64,000 nucleotides of DNA from Diphasiastrum complanatum (taxonomy: Eukaryota > Streptophyta > Lycopodiopsida > Lycopodiales > Lycopodiaceae). Position 1 is the first letter of the stretch; the number at the start of each line of letters is the position of its first letter. Location: contig CM055102.1 in NCBI GenBank assembly GCA_029204225.1, forward strand, positions 50,188,426 through 50,252,425, read 5' to 3'. Both the position numbers and the translations under genes were made by a program. Shown here piece by piece: positions 14,205-25,850 of the stretch. The notes under the pieces are model-generated. The model made no database searches, had not been told where the DNA came from, and saw nothing but the letters and a program-made list of their open reading frames with translations.

Positions 14205-14612
14205 TCACAGCTGCTGTGATTTCGCAACGCAGGCTGCATCACAAGCCACAATCTCGACACGATCCACTACTTGCACGTCATCATTGTCCGTCTTGAAGCT
14301 AGCGTTCTTCAAATCCAAGGTCCAAACGTTGTCACAATACCTGTAAGCGTGAAGATTGCCCTTGAAGCTGATCTTGGAGTGCACCTTTGTCCGCAGGGCT
14401 TCGATAATGGATTTGTCAAATTGCTTCAGCACTTTCGCAGCCAAGAGCGGCGAAATGGTGCCCTTGATCACCATCTCATCCAGGGCCGCTGTCAGCCCCC
14501 TGCCAATCAAGGACTTGCGATGAAGCTCGAGAGTCGTCTCTCCCCCTCGCCCTCCGTCTCCATCTCCATCTCTCCCTTTTCCGCTCCCTCTCCCTCTCCT
14601 TCTATTCGCCAT
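14205..14612 (-). CDS. TFIIA-S: Transcription initiation factor IIA, gamma (small) subunit
   Basis: A 135-residue, uninterrupted frame. TFIIA-gamma pairs with the alpha/beta subunits and stabilises TBP on the TATA box during RNA polymerase II initiation in the nucleus. Residues from about 26 match the family end to end: helical N-terminal part (LELHRKSLIGRGL, LDEMV, VLKQFDKSIIEAL) and the C-terminal beta part (KISFKGNLHAYRYCDNVWT then a VEIVACD-like block). Usual length is about 106 residues; the excess is an N-terminal Gly/Arg/Asp-rich extension of about 23 residues (MANRRRGRGSGKGRDGDGDG). ATG 14612-14610 is the start: the frame runs 12 nt further upstream, but only to a TTG. No intron is needed to complete the domain. 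It is the only recognisable host gene, in a stretch free of LTRs. It could be a functional gene or an intact retrocopy; expression is unknown. Confidence 0.92.
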   Translation of the reverse strand: MANRRRGRGSGKGRDGDGDGGRGGETTLELHRKSLIGRGLTAALDEMVIKGTISPLLAAKVLKQFDKSIIEALRTKVHSKISFKGNLHAYRYCDNVWTLDLKNASFKTDNDDVQVVDRVEIVACDAACVAKSQQL

Positions 14613-14670
14613 GAGAGCGATCAATCGTCTTCTTTTCTTGTTGTGTGTTGCAATTGGGCCAGCGTCTGTG

Positions 14671-14682
14671 CTTTATATTGGT
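14671..14682 (-). promoter_or_regulatory. Putative TATA box and CCAAT of TFIIA-gamma
   Basis: On the minus strand the sequence reads ACCAATATAAAGC, giving TATAAAG at 14677-14671, about 60 bp upstream of the start codon, and an overlapping CCAAT. The spacing would put transcription start near 14640 with a short leader. This is inference from motif and position only. Confidence 0.45.
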
Positions 14683-15097
14683 ACCCACCCGCCTTGGTCA
14701 CATAGCCGACAACTTTGTATACACAATGGCGTTTGGCATTAGGGGTGACTCAGGTCCCTTCCTGATTGGCGGACGTTACGGTGACGGTGGGGCCTGGTCC
14801 TTACGCTCGTGTATCTTCCAATCAAATAGTTACAAAAATAAATTTCTATAAACTCAAGAGTGTTAAAAATAAAAAGAGAGCATTATGTAAAACCTTTTTC
14901 TAAAGTAGTTAGGAGGGTAGAAGAGTAGGCCCCATGGGCCTCACTTTCCACCTTGGAATCTAGGCCCACTCTTTTGGAAGGTGGAGGTTTGATTCCTCCG
15001 CATCTTTGGATTAGCCTAGTCCACCCATTTTTCCACAGATGTTGACTCTTTCATCTACCTCCATGAGTTGTTGCAGCCTGCAATCATTCAGACAACA

Positions 15098-15405
15098 ACA
15101 TTCCATGGTGCAAGGCAATGATTTTGAATGAAGCAGCTACCGACAATCCACACATTAGCTTTCCATGGGGAGAAGCAATGATCTTGAATGCAGCAACGAT
15201 CCATTCATTAAGGCGACAATTCACTAAAGCAATTGATGGGCTTTTTTCTGGATTTGTTTTGCCAATCTTGAACTCATTTTGGATTGCGTATTTGAATCGC
15301 TTTGCCTACACGATGATCCACATAGCAGCTTTCCACAGGGCAACAATGCTAAATGCAATAATGATCCATCCATTAAAGTGCCAATTCACTCAAGCAATTT
15401 AAGGG
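15098..15405 (+). repeat. Imperfect repeat units
   Basis: A unit AGCTTTCCA(T/C)(G/A)GGG...AATGAT...CCATTAA...CAATTCACT-AAGCAATT occurs at 15157-15240 and 15327-15405, with a partial copy at 15098-15133. No coding sense recognised. Confidence 0.6.
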
Positions 15406-15454
15406 CTTACATCGATGTGATTTTATGTCATTTCCACTAAGTTGATCAAGAGCC

Positions 15455-15499
15455 TGTGAAGAATTGCCAAAAATTGGCAAATCTAGCTTGATCAAAAAC
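15455..15499 (+). repeat. LTR 5'-end fragment (copia family of 24960-25452)
   Basis: TGTGAAGAATTGCC and the next 30 bp, through AGCTTGATCAAAAAC, match the start of the minus-strand LTR at 25452 with one base missing. Homology then stops. CACACATGTG follows at 15538-15547. Confidence 0.65.
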
Positions 15500-15698
15500 C
15501 ATGTAGTATAACGTAAATTTTGTACATAAGTGCATTCCACACATGTGAGGCCAAGATGCCACGTGGCAATCCACTCCTAATGTAGGTTAGGTCAAGTCCA
15601 TAGGGTTGGTCATGTCCTTTTGGTAGTGATTCCTAGTTTATAGGACCTAGATCCTAGTTTTAAGGTGAAAATTTGACCAACTAACTATCTACCAAGAA

Positions 15699-15752
15699 AC
15701 ACTTCAAAGTAGTTACATGTGAACACTTGTTTGAATCCAAATGAACCTCATT
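15699..15752 (+). repeat. Fragment of repeat family A
   Basis: ACACTTCAAAGTAGTT...GAATCCAAATGAACCTCAT matches positions about 2245-2293 of repeat A copy 2. Confidence 0.75.
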
Positions 15753-16861
15753 ATGGCTAATAATAATAGCTATTTTGAAAATTAGGACCATCAAGTGGAC
15801 TATTCTTGGCACCCATGGTCAAGACCTAGTCAATTGGGATTAACTCGAGACGTAACATCTCAAACTAAATATAGATCTTGACCTAAAGTTTGGCATGGTC
15901 CTTAACCACAATAAAAAGCGCTATTAGAAAAATTATAAATTTTCACAATATTAGGTATACAAAAACTTAAAATTCCACAAAATGATTTATTCTAGTTTTT
16001 GCAACATTGTCCTATTGTCCATTTATTGTCATCTTGTGATTGTTGAAGAGTACTTATAGCCAAGACTTTCTCAATTCCAAAAACAATCACATTACTTCTG
16101 TTATAAACTTTCATTTTAAACATAAAAAACAAGACAAGTTTACATCTCAAAAAATTATAGATCTTTACACATCTCTTGTTCTTTTTATATTTGATTTTTG
16201 TAATAATTTGTTTGTTTATATCTTATGAATGATAATTACAACTCTCATCAATATCTTTGACAATTAATATTTCAATATATGGGAGAGCCACAACAAACTG
16301 GGTAAGAGAGATGTATTAATGATAGTGACTTGATAAAATTCTATTCTTATTGCAAATAATAAATGTTTTGATTTTTAGAGGTGTTAGATATTGCAAAAAA
16401 CAAATGGCAAAATTAGAATTTAGTTCTTGGCATTTAACTATGGAAAACTTTTGAAAACAAGGTAGTCAATTTTTTAATTCCATCAATGAATATTTAGATA
16501 AGTGATTGATTTTAGAGCATATTTCAAGGAATGTATATGGAGTAGACAAGTGATAGACCATTAAAAAATGTGAATAAGATGTGCTAGAAAGTGTAAAGAG
16601 TGTCGTTTTAGATCTAGAAACCTTAGAGAGTGCTAAATTTTTTTACCAACAAGATGACACTCGAAAGTTTGTGACATTTATATAGTGATTAAAGATTTTT
16701 TTTTAGATATTTAAATGAAAAAATAAATAAATACATGTGTCATAAGGTGTCTTAAATAAAAATATGCGTCTTGCAATAATTTACATGATGCTTTTAATAT
16801 TAATTATCTTCGACCATTTCTATTTTTGTGTCTAAATTTTACATTTATTAAAAGAGTTTTG
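15753..16861. other. AT-rich spacer, no gene seen
   Basis: Strongly AT-rich with many homopolymer runs. No gene or repeat recognised. Confidence 0.55.
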
Positions 16862-18457
16862 CGGATTCAGTGGCGAACCACAGACTTTCGAGGAAGCGAT
16901 TGAATGTCCATAGAAGGATAGAGGATCCAAGCCATGAACGAAGAGATGGAGTCCATGAGGAAGAACCAGGTATGGACGTTGCAGCCATTACCACGTAAGC
17001 GCAAGACTGTCAAATGCAAATGGGTTTTCAAGCTCAAATACGGACCAGATGGGAATGTCTCGAAATACAAGGCGAGACTGGTAGCGAAGGGATTTTCTCA
17101 AAGATATGGTATTGACTACACTGAAACCTTATCTCCTTGTTGTCAAACATTCATCCCTACGACTGTTATTTGCATATGCAACAGCTTATGACCTCAGAAT
17201 CCACATTGTGGACGAGAAGATAGTCTTCTTGCATGGCGAACTAGATGAAGAGGTCTATATGGATCAACCCCCAGGATATGTCTCGAATTCACTCCTGACT
17301 ATGCATGCAGAATGCATAGAAGTATCTATGGTCTGAAACAATCAGCTCAACAATGGAACAAGAAGAGGGATTAAGCCCTGAAATCATTAGGATTCAAGCC
17401 ACTGTTGGTTGATTCCAATGTGTATGTCAGAGTCACAGATGGGCAAATCATCATTGTGGCTATATATGTGGACGACACTTTGATACTTTGCAAGAGTGAG
17501 CAACTGATTGTTGAAGTGAAAGGAGACATCTCGAAACATTTCGAGATCGTGGATCTGGGAGAAGCCAGGTGTTACCTTGGCTTGCAGATTGAAAGGTAAG
17601 TTATACCTTCACCAGTCCAGATACACCCAGAAGTTCCTAGAGGATTTTGGGATGCTAAATAGCAAAGGAGCGAATACTCCAACGCTCACAGGGATGATAC
17701 TGACAAACGATGACTATCCAAAAACTGAGGAAGACAGAGAACAAATGCAGCCCACAACTTACAAATACAGCTCACTGATGTACCTTGCAGACAACACACG
17801 TCCTGATATTTCTTATTTAGTATTCAGGATGAGCTAATTCTGCACTAATCCAGGCTCGACACATTGGAAGATTGCAAAATGGATTTTGCAATATCTTCAA
17901 TTAAGGAGGGATTGTGGCTTGTGTTATTGTTGTGATGCAGATTTCAGGATGCTTTTCTACGGCGATGCTAGCTGGGCATCTCTCAAGGATGATTGTGAAA
18001 GCATCTCAGAAGGATGCACCATCGCATCAGGAGTGGCACTTCTCTGGGTCAGCAAGAAGCAGACCGTTGTAGCCTAGTCATCCTGCGAAGCGGAGTACAT
18101 TGGAGCAGCAAAGATGGCCAACGAGATAATCTGGCTAAGGCAGTTCCTAGACGAATTGCACGAAACAAGGAATGAGCCTCTGGTCTTGCAATGGATAACA
18201 CCTCTGCAATACATCTGACAAAAGTTCCTGTGTTTTATTCCAGAACGAAACACATCGCAATCAAGTATCACTAGATTAGAGATCTAATTGAAAACAAGTT
18301 GTTGCAAACCACCTTCATCGAAACAAAAGACATGGTTGCTGACATCCTCACCAGAGCCCTGGACAGAGAACTTTTTGAGAGACAGAAGAGCAGTCTTGGA
18401 ATCGTAAAGCTATCATGTTTTGAAGGGGAGACACGAACACAAAAGATTCACAAATGA
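16862..18457 (+). pseudogene. Copia pol 3' part (RT and RNase H)
   Basis: A 5'-truncated copia pol of a lineage different from the 2571-8762 element. It starts in the RT N-terminal part ([15 protein letters not shown], then [13 protein letters not shown] and [11 protein letters not shown]). It continues in other frames through HGELDEEVYMDQPPGY and YVDD (about 17467-17480), YLGLQIE and SRYTQKFL, to RNase H (YGDASWAS...SCEAEYIGAAK) and the C-terminal tail (MVADILTRALDRELFE). At least four frame changes and several stops (for example TGA near 17335, TAA near 17596, TAG near 18075) make it dead. Integrase, gag and 5' LTR are absent. Confidence 0.92.
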
Positions 18458-18468
18458 GAATCTTTTGT
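18439..18468. repeat. 11-bp perfect hairpin
   Basis: ACAAAAGATTC and GAATCTTTTGT surround an 8-base loop at the very end of the copia pol frame. The stop codon of the frame falls within it. Function unknown. Confidence 0.7.
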
Positions 18469-19250
18469 GGTCCAGCAAGAGAAAGTCAGATGACGACGAC
18501 GAACCAAACCACACGACATGGAAAACGTCACGAAACCTTTTATGCCTTCACATTCCAAAGAGTACCAGCAAGATCATGCAAATACCTAGAAGTACAGATA
18601 TCTGATCTAATGGCATCACATCAGTAGATACACTCTAGGTCATGGCTAATCTGCCACTCTTGTAATTTCCTGATTAGTTGATGCTAAATCACTCTAAGCG
18701 ACTATGTACTTACTAGATGATACTTGATAGATATACATATATAGAAAACTAGTCTGATGCTAGTAAGCAATCAAGATGAAATACAGATAAGAAGTCCGCC
18801 TGCATGCGAGACGAGTTCTGTAAGCAGGATCCATAGAGATCCATAGGTCCGTTAGTAAGCGAGACATCCACTCATGAGAGAACTGTATTTCTATCATGCC
18901 AACGCATTGCGTGGTCTGCATGTAGTGCTTGAAGAATCAGAGAAAATCAATAGATAATCTTGTAGCCATTGTGCACATGTCTCTTCTATGATGTATGATC
19001 TTGAATGCAAATGTGTCTATTGTTATTTGTGTGTCTGATTCTCTCATTCATTTTAATTTCGCACATTGGTTGAAACTTTGTTGAATGCTACATTAGTTCA
19101 TAAATGTAGATCAGTAGTGCCTGACTACATTCTGGAGGACTGTAGGAGTGATTCAAGTGGCAATGTCCAACAATCGCATCTAAACTCCATCCGAAATGCA
19201 TTGAATTGTTGTTGCTTTGCTTTTGCAATTGTTTCACTTTTACGACCAAG
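18469..19250. other. Probable copia 3' flank or LTR, no gene seen
   Basis: Follows the copia tail and may contain its 3' LTR, but no TG...CA boundaries or second copy could be identified. Confidence 0.4.
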
Positions 19251-21238
19251 ATGACCCATCGTTCATCATCCTCTTCTTGCCCTCGTGTTCTATGTGCGGG
19301 CTATGGTCGCCTTTATGTGCAAGGTGTCGGTCTTTTTCGCCATCAAAACGCTTGCTCTGCTTTTCATGAACAACTCGCATTAACCTATGTCGACCTTGCA
19401 CCTCATCCTGCTCCTACTTCGCCATCTGACTCGGCTTGGACCTGGATTCGCTCCCTTGATATTTTGACCACTTTTCACTTAGGTTTTCCTCGTCATCATC
19501 TTTATGCACACATACCCTTTGCCTTGAGCTTAGAGGTCCAGAGAGCTTTGTCCTTACCTTTGTCTCATATGGCTTCCAACCCTTCTGATATCGCAACTTG
19601 GCATGTCTTTTTGTTTTTTTCTCTATGGTGTCTGCCTCTACCTCCTCGGGGTGGTGATGCTGGTCACAGGAAAACTCGCAACAGGATTCGTCGCTTTATG
19701 TCAGGAAATTGAGAAAATCTGCAAGAAGATCATTTCCTTCGCTGTCATGTGCTTGCTACTTGGGATTCAACTTCGGATGGTGTTTCTATATCCCATGTTC
19801 ATTGTCGGTTGCGTTGTTGTGTTTTACTTGGGCAAGTGGGTGAGTATTCTCGTGCAGCTCATGCTCTAGCTCCTACTAGTCCAGCTTCTCCTTCTGCTGC
19901 CACCCTTCAGGCTTTGGAGCTTTTTCATCCACCGACAAATGACTGTCTTCTCTCTTTTGTTAAAGACTTTGAATCTAATTCTGATTTGCAGCTCTCAAAA
20001 TCTCATTTTCTTAATGCTTTTCTACGCAACCCTCATCTGTCAAATGGGGGTCCTTTTGGTATGGTTTTTGAGCATCTTCGTGACTATTTCTCTCTTGATG
20101 ATTCTGCTAGCGGGTTTGGTTTGCTCTTCTGTAGCATGTGGGCATATTCCTCTTTGTATTGCTCATATTCTTGGTGCTGCTCGTTTGATAGCATTGGATA
20201 AGCTTGGCGGTGGCATGCGTCCCATTGTTGTTGGAGAGGTTTTATACAGTTTCTAGGGCTCTTGGTTTTCAGCTTCCTGACAGTTTTCATGACCACATGT
20301 TTCCTCATCAGTTTGGTTGTGCTACTCCTGGCGGTTGCAAGACAGTCACACATGCTTTGCATGCTACCTTGGATCTTCATCCTGATTGGGTTGTCCTTCA
20401 AGTGGATGTTAAAAATGTTTTCAATTCTATTTTGGCCATTTTCCAAGTACTTCATGCGGCTAACGGTCTTCTCGCTCAGCTCATCCTATTTGTTCGCTCT
20501 TTTTATTCCATGGATGCGCCTCTATATTTCAGTCATGCTTCTCACTCGGGTGATGTTTTGGTTATCCCTTCTACTGATAGTATCAGGCAAAGTGATCCCT
20601 TGGGTGGTGTTCTTTTTGCTTTGGCGCACTTTCAAGCATTGCATGCTTCTTCTGCTACTTTTCCTTCTTGTTTGTTTCCCTCTATTGCTAATGACACGCA
20701 TATTATGGGATCTGCTAATGACATCTTTTCGGCTTTCCTACATTTTTCTCATCAATTTTCGGCTTTGGGCCTCACTGTGAATCCCTCTAAGTGTGTTGCT
20801 TGGTGTCCTAAGAGCCTCCTTCCTGATCTCCCTTTACCTACAGGTTTCAATACCCTGGTTGATGGGATTTGAGCGCTTGGTATTCCTATAGGTTTCTCAG
20901 ACTTTGTTCCTCTTTGCAGGACACTTTGGGCGTGCATCTTCGTCACGCTGATTTGCTACCAAAGCTTGGCAATGCTCAAGTTGCTCTAGGGATTCTCACT
21001 CAATGCTTCGCTCAACGGCCAAGTTATATTCTACGGTGTGTTCCTCCCTCTCCTGATGTTTTGGCTTTGCTACAAAATTTTGATAATACTTTATCAAATA
21101 TTTTGGATCGCTTGATGGGTTCAGAATCCTTTCATATTCCCAATGGCCAGTTCATTAAGCGACAAGTCTCTCTTCCGGCTTCTTTCGGAGGTGTTGGTCT
21201 TACTTGCACAACTTCTATTGCTCCAGCTGCTTATGGAA
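19251..21238 (+). pseudogene. Non-LTR (LINE-like) retrotransposon, copy 1
   Basis: The open region begins near ATG 19251 (MTHRSSSSSCPRVLC) with a Cys/His-rich segment (LCAGYGRLYVQGVGLFRHQNACSAFH) that could be an N-terminal zinc finger. It continues into RT: GGGMRPIVVGEV, HQFGCATPGGC, motif A LQVDVKNVFNSI, motif B SDPLGGVLFAL, and a catalytic-box position that reads IANDTHIMG instead of a (Y/F)xDD form. Frame is lost near 20130 and 20240, and TGA 20870-20872 interrupts the thumb region; a TGA also falls at 19710. From 19507 to 21238 it is closely similar to 38441-40175, minus 6 bp after NSI. The 3' endonuclease part is missing; sequence switches to copia gag at about 21240. Confidence 0.85.
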
Positions 21239-21244
21239 TGTTGT

Positions 21245-21500
21245 TACAGGTACAAAAGTAAAACTTGAAGACGACGACTCAAAGTGAAAATCGAAGGATG
21301 GTAAAGCTTTTGCACTTATTATCCCCAATATATCAGATACACAGATTGGACACATAGTTGAAGCTAAAATGCCAAGAGACGTTTGGGACATTTTGAACTC
21401 ACTATATGACGTGAGGGACGTAACTACTAAGTTACATCTACAAAATAAATTCTTCACATTCAAAATGTCTATTGTTGATTCTACATTTTGCATTTACTCA
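21245..21500 (+). pseudogene. Copia gag fragment (UBN2-type)
   Basis: Conceptual reading gives a typical copia gag stretch (KAFALIIPNISDTQI, EAKMPRDVWDILNSLYD, TTKLHLQNKFFTFKM). It directly follows the broken LINE copy, so this is a junction of two different elements. No start or continuation is present. Confidence 0.75.
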
Positions 21501-21902
21501 TCATTAAAATCAATCTTTTTGTCAAAATTGTGATCTTTGTAGCTTGTGCTTGGATAGGAGATTGTTTTGATTGTTATATAAAAGTTCAAATTGACCTTAT
21601 AAGAGTGATTTAGAGTGGCATTTATGTGCAATTAGATCATCTTTTCTTAGTTTGATTGGATCTTTATAAGCCTTATAAAGTTTAGATCAAGGAGTCAATT
21701 TGGGTCATTTTTCTACATCAAGCAAGCTAGTTTCAATTTGTATCTTTTTCAACAAAATTAATTGAGCTCAATACCAAATAGCATCTTGTTGAGAACTCAT
21801 TTGTTGATTATTCTCAGGTCCCTAGATAGTGGGATAGCTAGTACTTGCATCCTTTCTATTGTGTATCCAATCTTAGATAATCAATCTATTGTTTACAGAA
21901 GG
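21501..21902. other. Spacer, possibly copia leader
   Basis: No gene seen. It precedes a copia gag start and may be its untranslated leader, but no PBS was found. Confidence 0.4.
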
Positions 21903-23130
21903 ATGGCATCCATGAATGCTTATCTTTTGGATTCTAGTGATAGGTTGAGGAAATAAAAGTATTATATTTGGAAACTAAGAATGTAATCAATCCTTATAAT
22001 TCAAGATTTGATGGATATAGTGAGTGGGGATGAGGATGAGCCTATCTTCCCTCAATAATCCACTAAATACAAGAAGAGGTTCAAACTAGCCCTTCGTTGT
22101 ATCAAAATGAATGTAGCCAACGAGAATGTACCTCAGACCAAGAGGTTTGGGAGTCCCTTCAAAAGGTTTATGAGTCAAAGAACACTACAAGATTGCTTGG
22201 GTCAAGGATTTAAACAAAGAACTTTCCTTTATAGGAGAATCTATGAAGGAAGATGAACTTGCACAACTAATCTTGAATGGCCATTGTGTATATTTCTCTA
22301 ACTTGGTGCAAGGATATGCCATAATGGGCAAATTGCCCTTACTTGAAGATCTTCAAGGTGTCCTCATGGCCGAGAATAGGAGACAACACTTCAATGCAAG
22401 GATGGATAGGCTCTCTATCCATGATGGAGATGATCAAGCACTCTTCACTAAAGGCAAGGGCACAACCAAGAGCAAGGGAGCCACATTCAAGAAAGCAAAG
22501 ATTGAAGATCAAGATGGATCTTCAACTCCAACTCAAGCAAGACCAAGAAGGACAAGTCCAAGATCAAATGCTACTAATGTAACAAGATGGGGCACTATGC
22601 CTCGGAATGCTTCAAGAAGAAGCAAGCACAAGGACAAGCAAAAATCATCCAAGAGGAGGAAGAGATTCCACATGAGGACTCACTAATGATGTCAAGCTTT
22701 TCTTCATCAAGCTTGAAGGGGGAAGATCCATGGTGGATAGATAGTGGGGCAAGTTCCCACATGACAAGTCAGATGTATTACTTTTCAATCAAGTCTATTT
22801 TTATAGCCAATGATGATGTTTGTAAGATAGAAGGAGTAGGTTCTATCCCCTTGTGCTTAGGATCTTCAAGAAAGGTCAATGTTCAAGGAGTCTTGTACAT
22901 TTCTAGCATCGCTGAGATCTACTTAGTGTTGGAAAAATGGTTGATAATGGTTTTTGTGTGGAATTCCCTTCTAATGAATGTTACATAAAGAAGAAGGGCA
23001 AAGCTATTCGAAAGGCACTAGACTTGGAAAGCTTTACAAGTTAGATGCTTTTGTTGACACCAATGTTGTGATGCTAGCCGAGAAGAACAAATTGTCAAAT
23101 TTTGATCTTTGGCACAAGAGACTTGGACAC
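21903..23130 (+). pseudogene. Copia gag-protease fragment, plus strand
   Basis: The start is ATG 21903 (MASMNAYLLDSSDRL). Gag is broken by early stops and by shifts near 22130 and 22230, then runs through ELAQLILNGHC and MDRLSIHDGDDQAL. The zinc knuckle is split by a frame change near 22590 (MGHYASECFKKK). Protease WWIDSGASSHMTS follows, then the GKLYKLDA and LWHKRLGH integrase start. It ends at about 23130, where a minus-strand copia fragment begins head-on. Integrase core, RT and LTRs are missing. Confidence 0.9.
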
Positions 23131-23136
23131 ATCATT

Positions 23137-24479
23137 CCTGATATCTTGTCCCTACAGTCCTCAACAAAATGAGGCAGCTGATAGGTATTTGCTCCCTTGA
23201 AACACATCCAACTTGGTTAGCAATAACACATGCATCTAGATTGAATAGCTTTCCTTGCCTTTTACCTTTTCCAATCAAGATATCCTTCCTTTTGATCATA
23301 CACGCATCTCCATCAAACTCAACTTTGAGGCCTTTACTTAGCAATTGGCTCACATTAAGCAAATTCTTGGTAATAGATGGAATAAACAAGACATCCTCCA
23401 AATGAACATTCCTATTTGTAGAGAGAGAAATAGAAATTGTGCCAATCCCTTTGATTGCACACTCACCATGATTGGCCATGTAGATCACCCTCTTGTCATT
23501 TCCATATGCCAACAAAGAAGTGAAGTACTCTTTGTGAAAAGTCATGTATGAACTTGCTCCACTGTCAATCCACCATCGATCTAGATCTCCTTTATTAGCA
23601 AGCATACATGAAGAGATCACAAAGCATCATCAAATTTTGCATCTTGTACATCCAAACCATCCTCATCAAGAGTAAGATTAACTTGCTTGTCTCCTTGATC
23701 TCTCTTCTTCTTGTAGCACTCACTTGCAAGGTGTCCTTTGATGCCACAATAGAAGCACTTGAGCTATGATCTATCTTTCTTTTTGCCATTTGAAAAAGCA
23801 TCCACTTGATCTTGCTCTTTAGACCACTTACTTTTGATTTCTCCCTTGATGAATATAGCCTCTTCTCCAACTTGAGATGTTGATGAATATCCACCTCTTG
23901 CTTGAAGCCTATATTCTTCATTGATCAAGATCTCTTGAACAATCAAACTTGGAAAAGTTCTTTGAATAGAAAGACTGTGAACAATGTTAGCATGAGCATC
24001 CAAGAATCCATTAAGATTAACTTGAACAAGCTCTCCTTCCTTAATGTTATCATCAATGCAAGCCAACTCATCATTCAATGCTTTCAACCTCAAAATAAAA
24101 GTATTTGAACTTTCTTCATTCTTTTGCAAACAAGAAAATATTTGCCTTCTTAGAGTCAACACTCTAGAAGTAGACTTGGATTCATAAAGCTTCTTCAATG
24201 AATCCCAAGAATCCATAGATGAAGTACTCTTACCAACTTCCTTTGAGAAGCTCATTGGTAACATTCATCTTTAACATGTGTAGAGCCCTTTTGGCCCTCT
24301 TGTCATACCTCATTTGATCTTGTTGTATTGATGGTCTCTCCTCCAAACCTACAATAATATCCAAAACATCATTTATCATTTATCTCAATAATATCATTTA
24401 TCCTCACCTTCCACAATGTATAGCTACTTGAGGTAAGTCTATCATTGGCTTCCAACATGACTCCACTTGATGTAGCCAT
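23137..24479 (-). pseudogene. Copia gag-protease fragment, minus strand
   Basis: The start is ATG 24479-24477 (MATSSGVMLEANDRL). An early stop interrupts gag near 24380. The frame from 24264 to 23764 carries gag (SFSKEVGKS... LTLRRQIFSCLQKNEESS, ELVQVNLNGF). A shift at the zinc knuckle region leads to protease (WWIDSGASSYMTF) and the pre-integrase spacer, ending near 23137. The block 23137-23560 is closely similar to plus-strand 42426-42745 and stops at the same family position. It belongs with the LTR at 24960-25452. Confidence 0.92.
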
Positions 24480-24947
24480 GTAGCAATGACCCGATCCTCT
24501 CTTTCAACCTGTTTCAATACACAAAGCACTCCTTAAACAAGAACAAATGTTTTCAAAGAAAATCACAAAAATATGAAACTTCTCAATTCTCTTCTAGATC
24601 TTATACCAAGAAAATGAAATCCAGCAACTTCACTATCTAGAGATCCAATCAAAATTAGGGTTTTGACAAAATTACAAAAAATTGAATATCTCAAAATCCA
24701 TATGCAAATGCCAAAATCTTGGTATGCAATCTATTAGCCACCACTTAGCCAAATCCAACATGTGAATTGAAATATCAGAATTGATCAAGTTTATGAACTT
24801 GTATAGGGATTTGATCTACAAAAGGTCCAATCTACAAATGCAAGAAACTCGATTTTGGTGTAGAATCCAATCTAGCATGTTCTAGCATTGATATCTTCTC
24901 CAAATCATTGATAGATGTGATTGCCTTCTTCATAAACTGAAACACAA

Positions 24948-24959
24948 GCTCTAATACCA
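24948..24959 (-). promoter_or_regulatory. Primer binding site (one base altered)
   Basis: Minus strand reads TGGTATTAGAGC directly after the LTR end ACA. It differs from the consensus TGGTATCAGAGC by one C-to-T change. Confidence 0.85.
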
Positions 24960-25452
24960 TGTGAAAGATTTGGGACCAATTCAGATCCAAACCTACTAAG
25001 ATCTTTGGATACAAAAACAAGCTACTCCACCAATCTTGCCAATGTAGAAAAATCAGCATCTACACAAAAAATGGGATGCAAACTCTAATAGAACCTGATC
25101 AAACATGAATCAAAACATAAATAGAAGCTAATGTCCATATAGCAATAGTACCCTACTGTATTTCACACGTGTGAACTTGAAAATAGCTAATATTGATCCT
25201 TCTACACATAGAATTGCAAGATGTCACAAGTATAGTGCACCAATGGATAGTAGAACCAAGAAAACCATGTATAATCATGAATGAGATAAGAGAGAGAGAA
25301 ATATTTCTTTTCCCATGAGTTACATCTAAATCTAATATAAAGTTGGCCTCAATTTGCCAAATATAGAAATGTAGCAAATATGATTGAACTACTTGAATTT
25401 TTCACAGTTTTTGATCAAGCTAGATTTGCCAAATTTTTGGCAATTCTTCACA
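24960..25452 (-). repeat. 5' LTR of minus-strand copia element
   Basis: 493 bp, starting TGTGAAGAATTGCC at 25452 and ending TTTCACA at 24960 next to the PBS. It carries CACACGTGTG at 25164-25173. It abuts a plus-strand copia RNase H fragment at 25455. The matching 3' LTR is absent, so the target-site duplication cannot be tested. Confidence 0.85.
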
Positions 25453-25454
25453 AT

Positions 25455-25850
25455 TTTATCTTCATTTGTCAAACAAATTATGCTCCAAGTTTGCTAAAGA
25501 AGTTTAAGATGCAAGATTGCAAGTATGTAGAAACTCCCATGGAGCAAGATGTAAAAGTGCCTAATAAAGATGATGAAAGATCCTTCATGGACATCACTTT
25601 GTATAGACAACTTATAGACTCCTTAGTGTGGCTAGGTCAATACATGCAACATCCATCGAACATTCATTGGAAGAAAGCTAAAAGGACCTTGAGGCACATC
25701 TCGGGGAACTATGTTCATTCCGACCAAACAGATGGTTGCTGATATATTCACTAAACCCTTACACAAGAGATTGTTTGAAAGACAGAGAGCCAGCCTAGGA
25801 ATCACAAAACTACCACGCTTTGAGAGGGAGCTGAAGAAACTTGAAGTTTC
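25455..25850 (+). pseudogene. Copia RNase H fragments, two pieces
   Basis: 25460-25700 encodes the RT/RNase H connection (FICQTNYAPSLLKKFKMQDC, VETPMEQDVKVPNKDDERSF, then HWKKAKRTLRHISG), lacking the block between DSLVWL and GQYMQ. At 25711 it jumps to the C-terminal tail (TKQMVADIFTKPLHKRLFE), deleting most of RNase H. The tail resembles that of the 16862-18457 lineage more than the 2571-8762 lineage. Confidence 0.85.

Noticed and set aside
14613-14624. Extending TFIIA-gamma upstream to the end of the open frame
   Set aside because: The upstream codon is TTG, not ATG; a plant gene should start at ATG 14612.
14271-14705. Plus-strand frames opposite TFIIA-gamma
   Set aside because: Antisense shadows of a well-supported gene with no family resemblance.
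20084-20455. Minus-strand frames opposite the LINE copies (also 39018-39395) and hydrophobic plus frames at 20262-20780 and 39196-39720
   Set aside because: Alternative frames of RT sequence, present in both copies only because the copies are duplicates.
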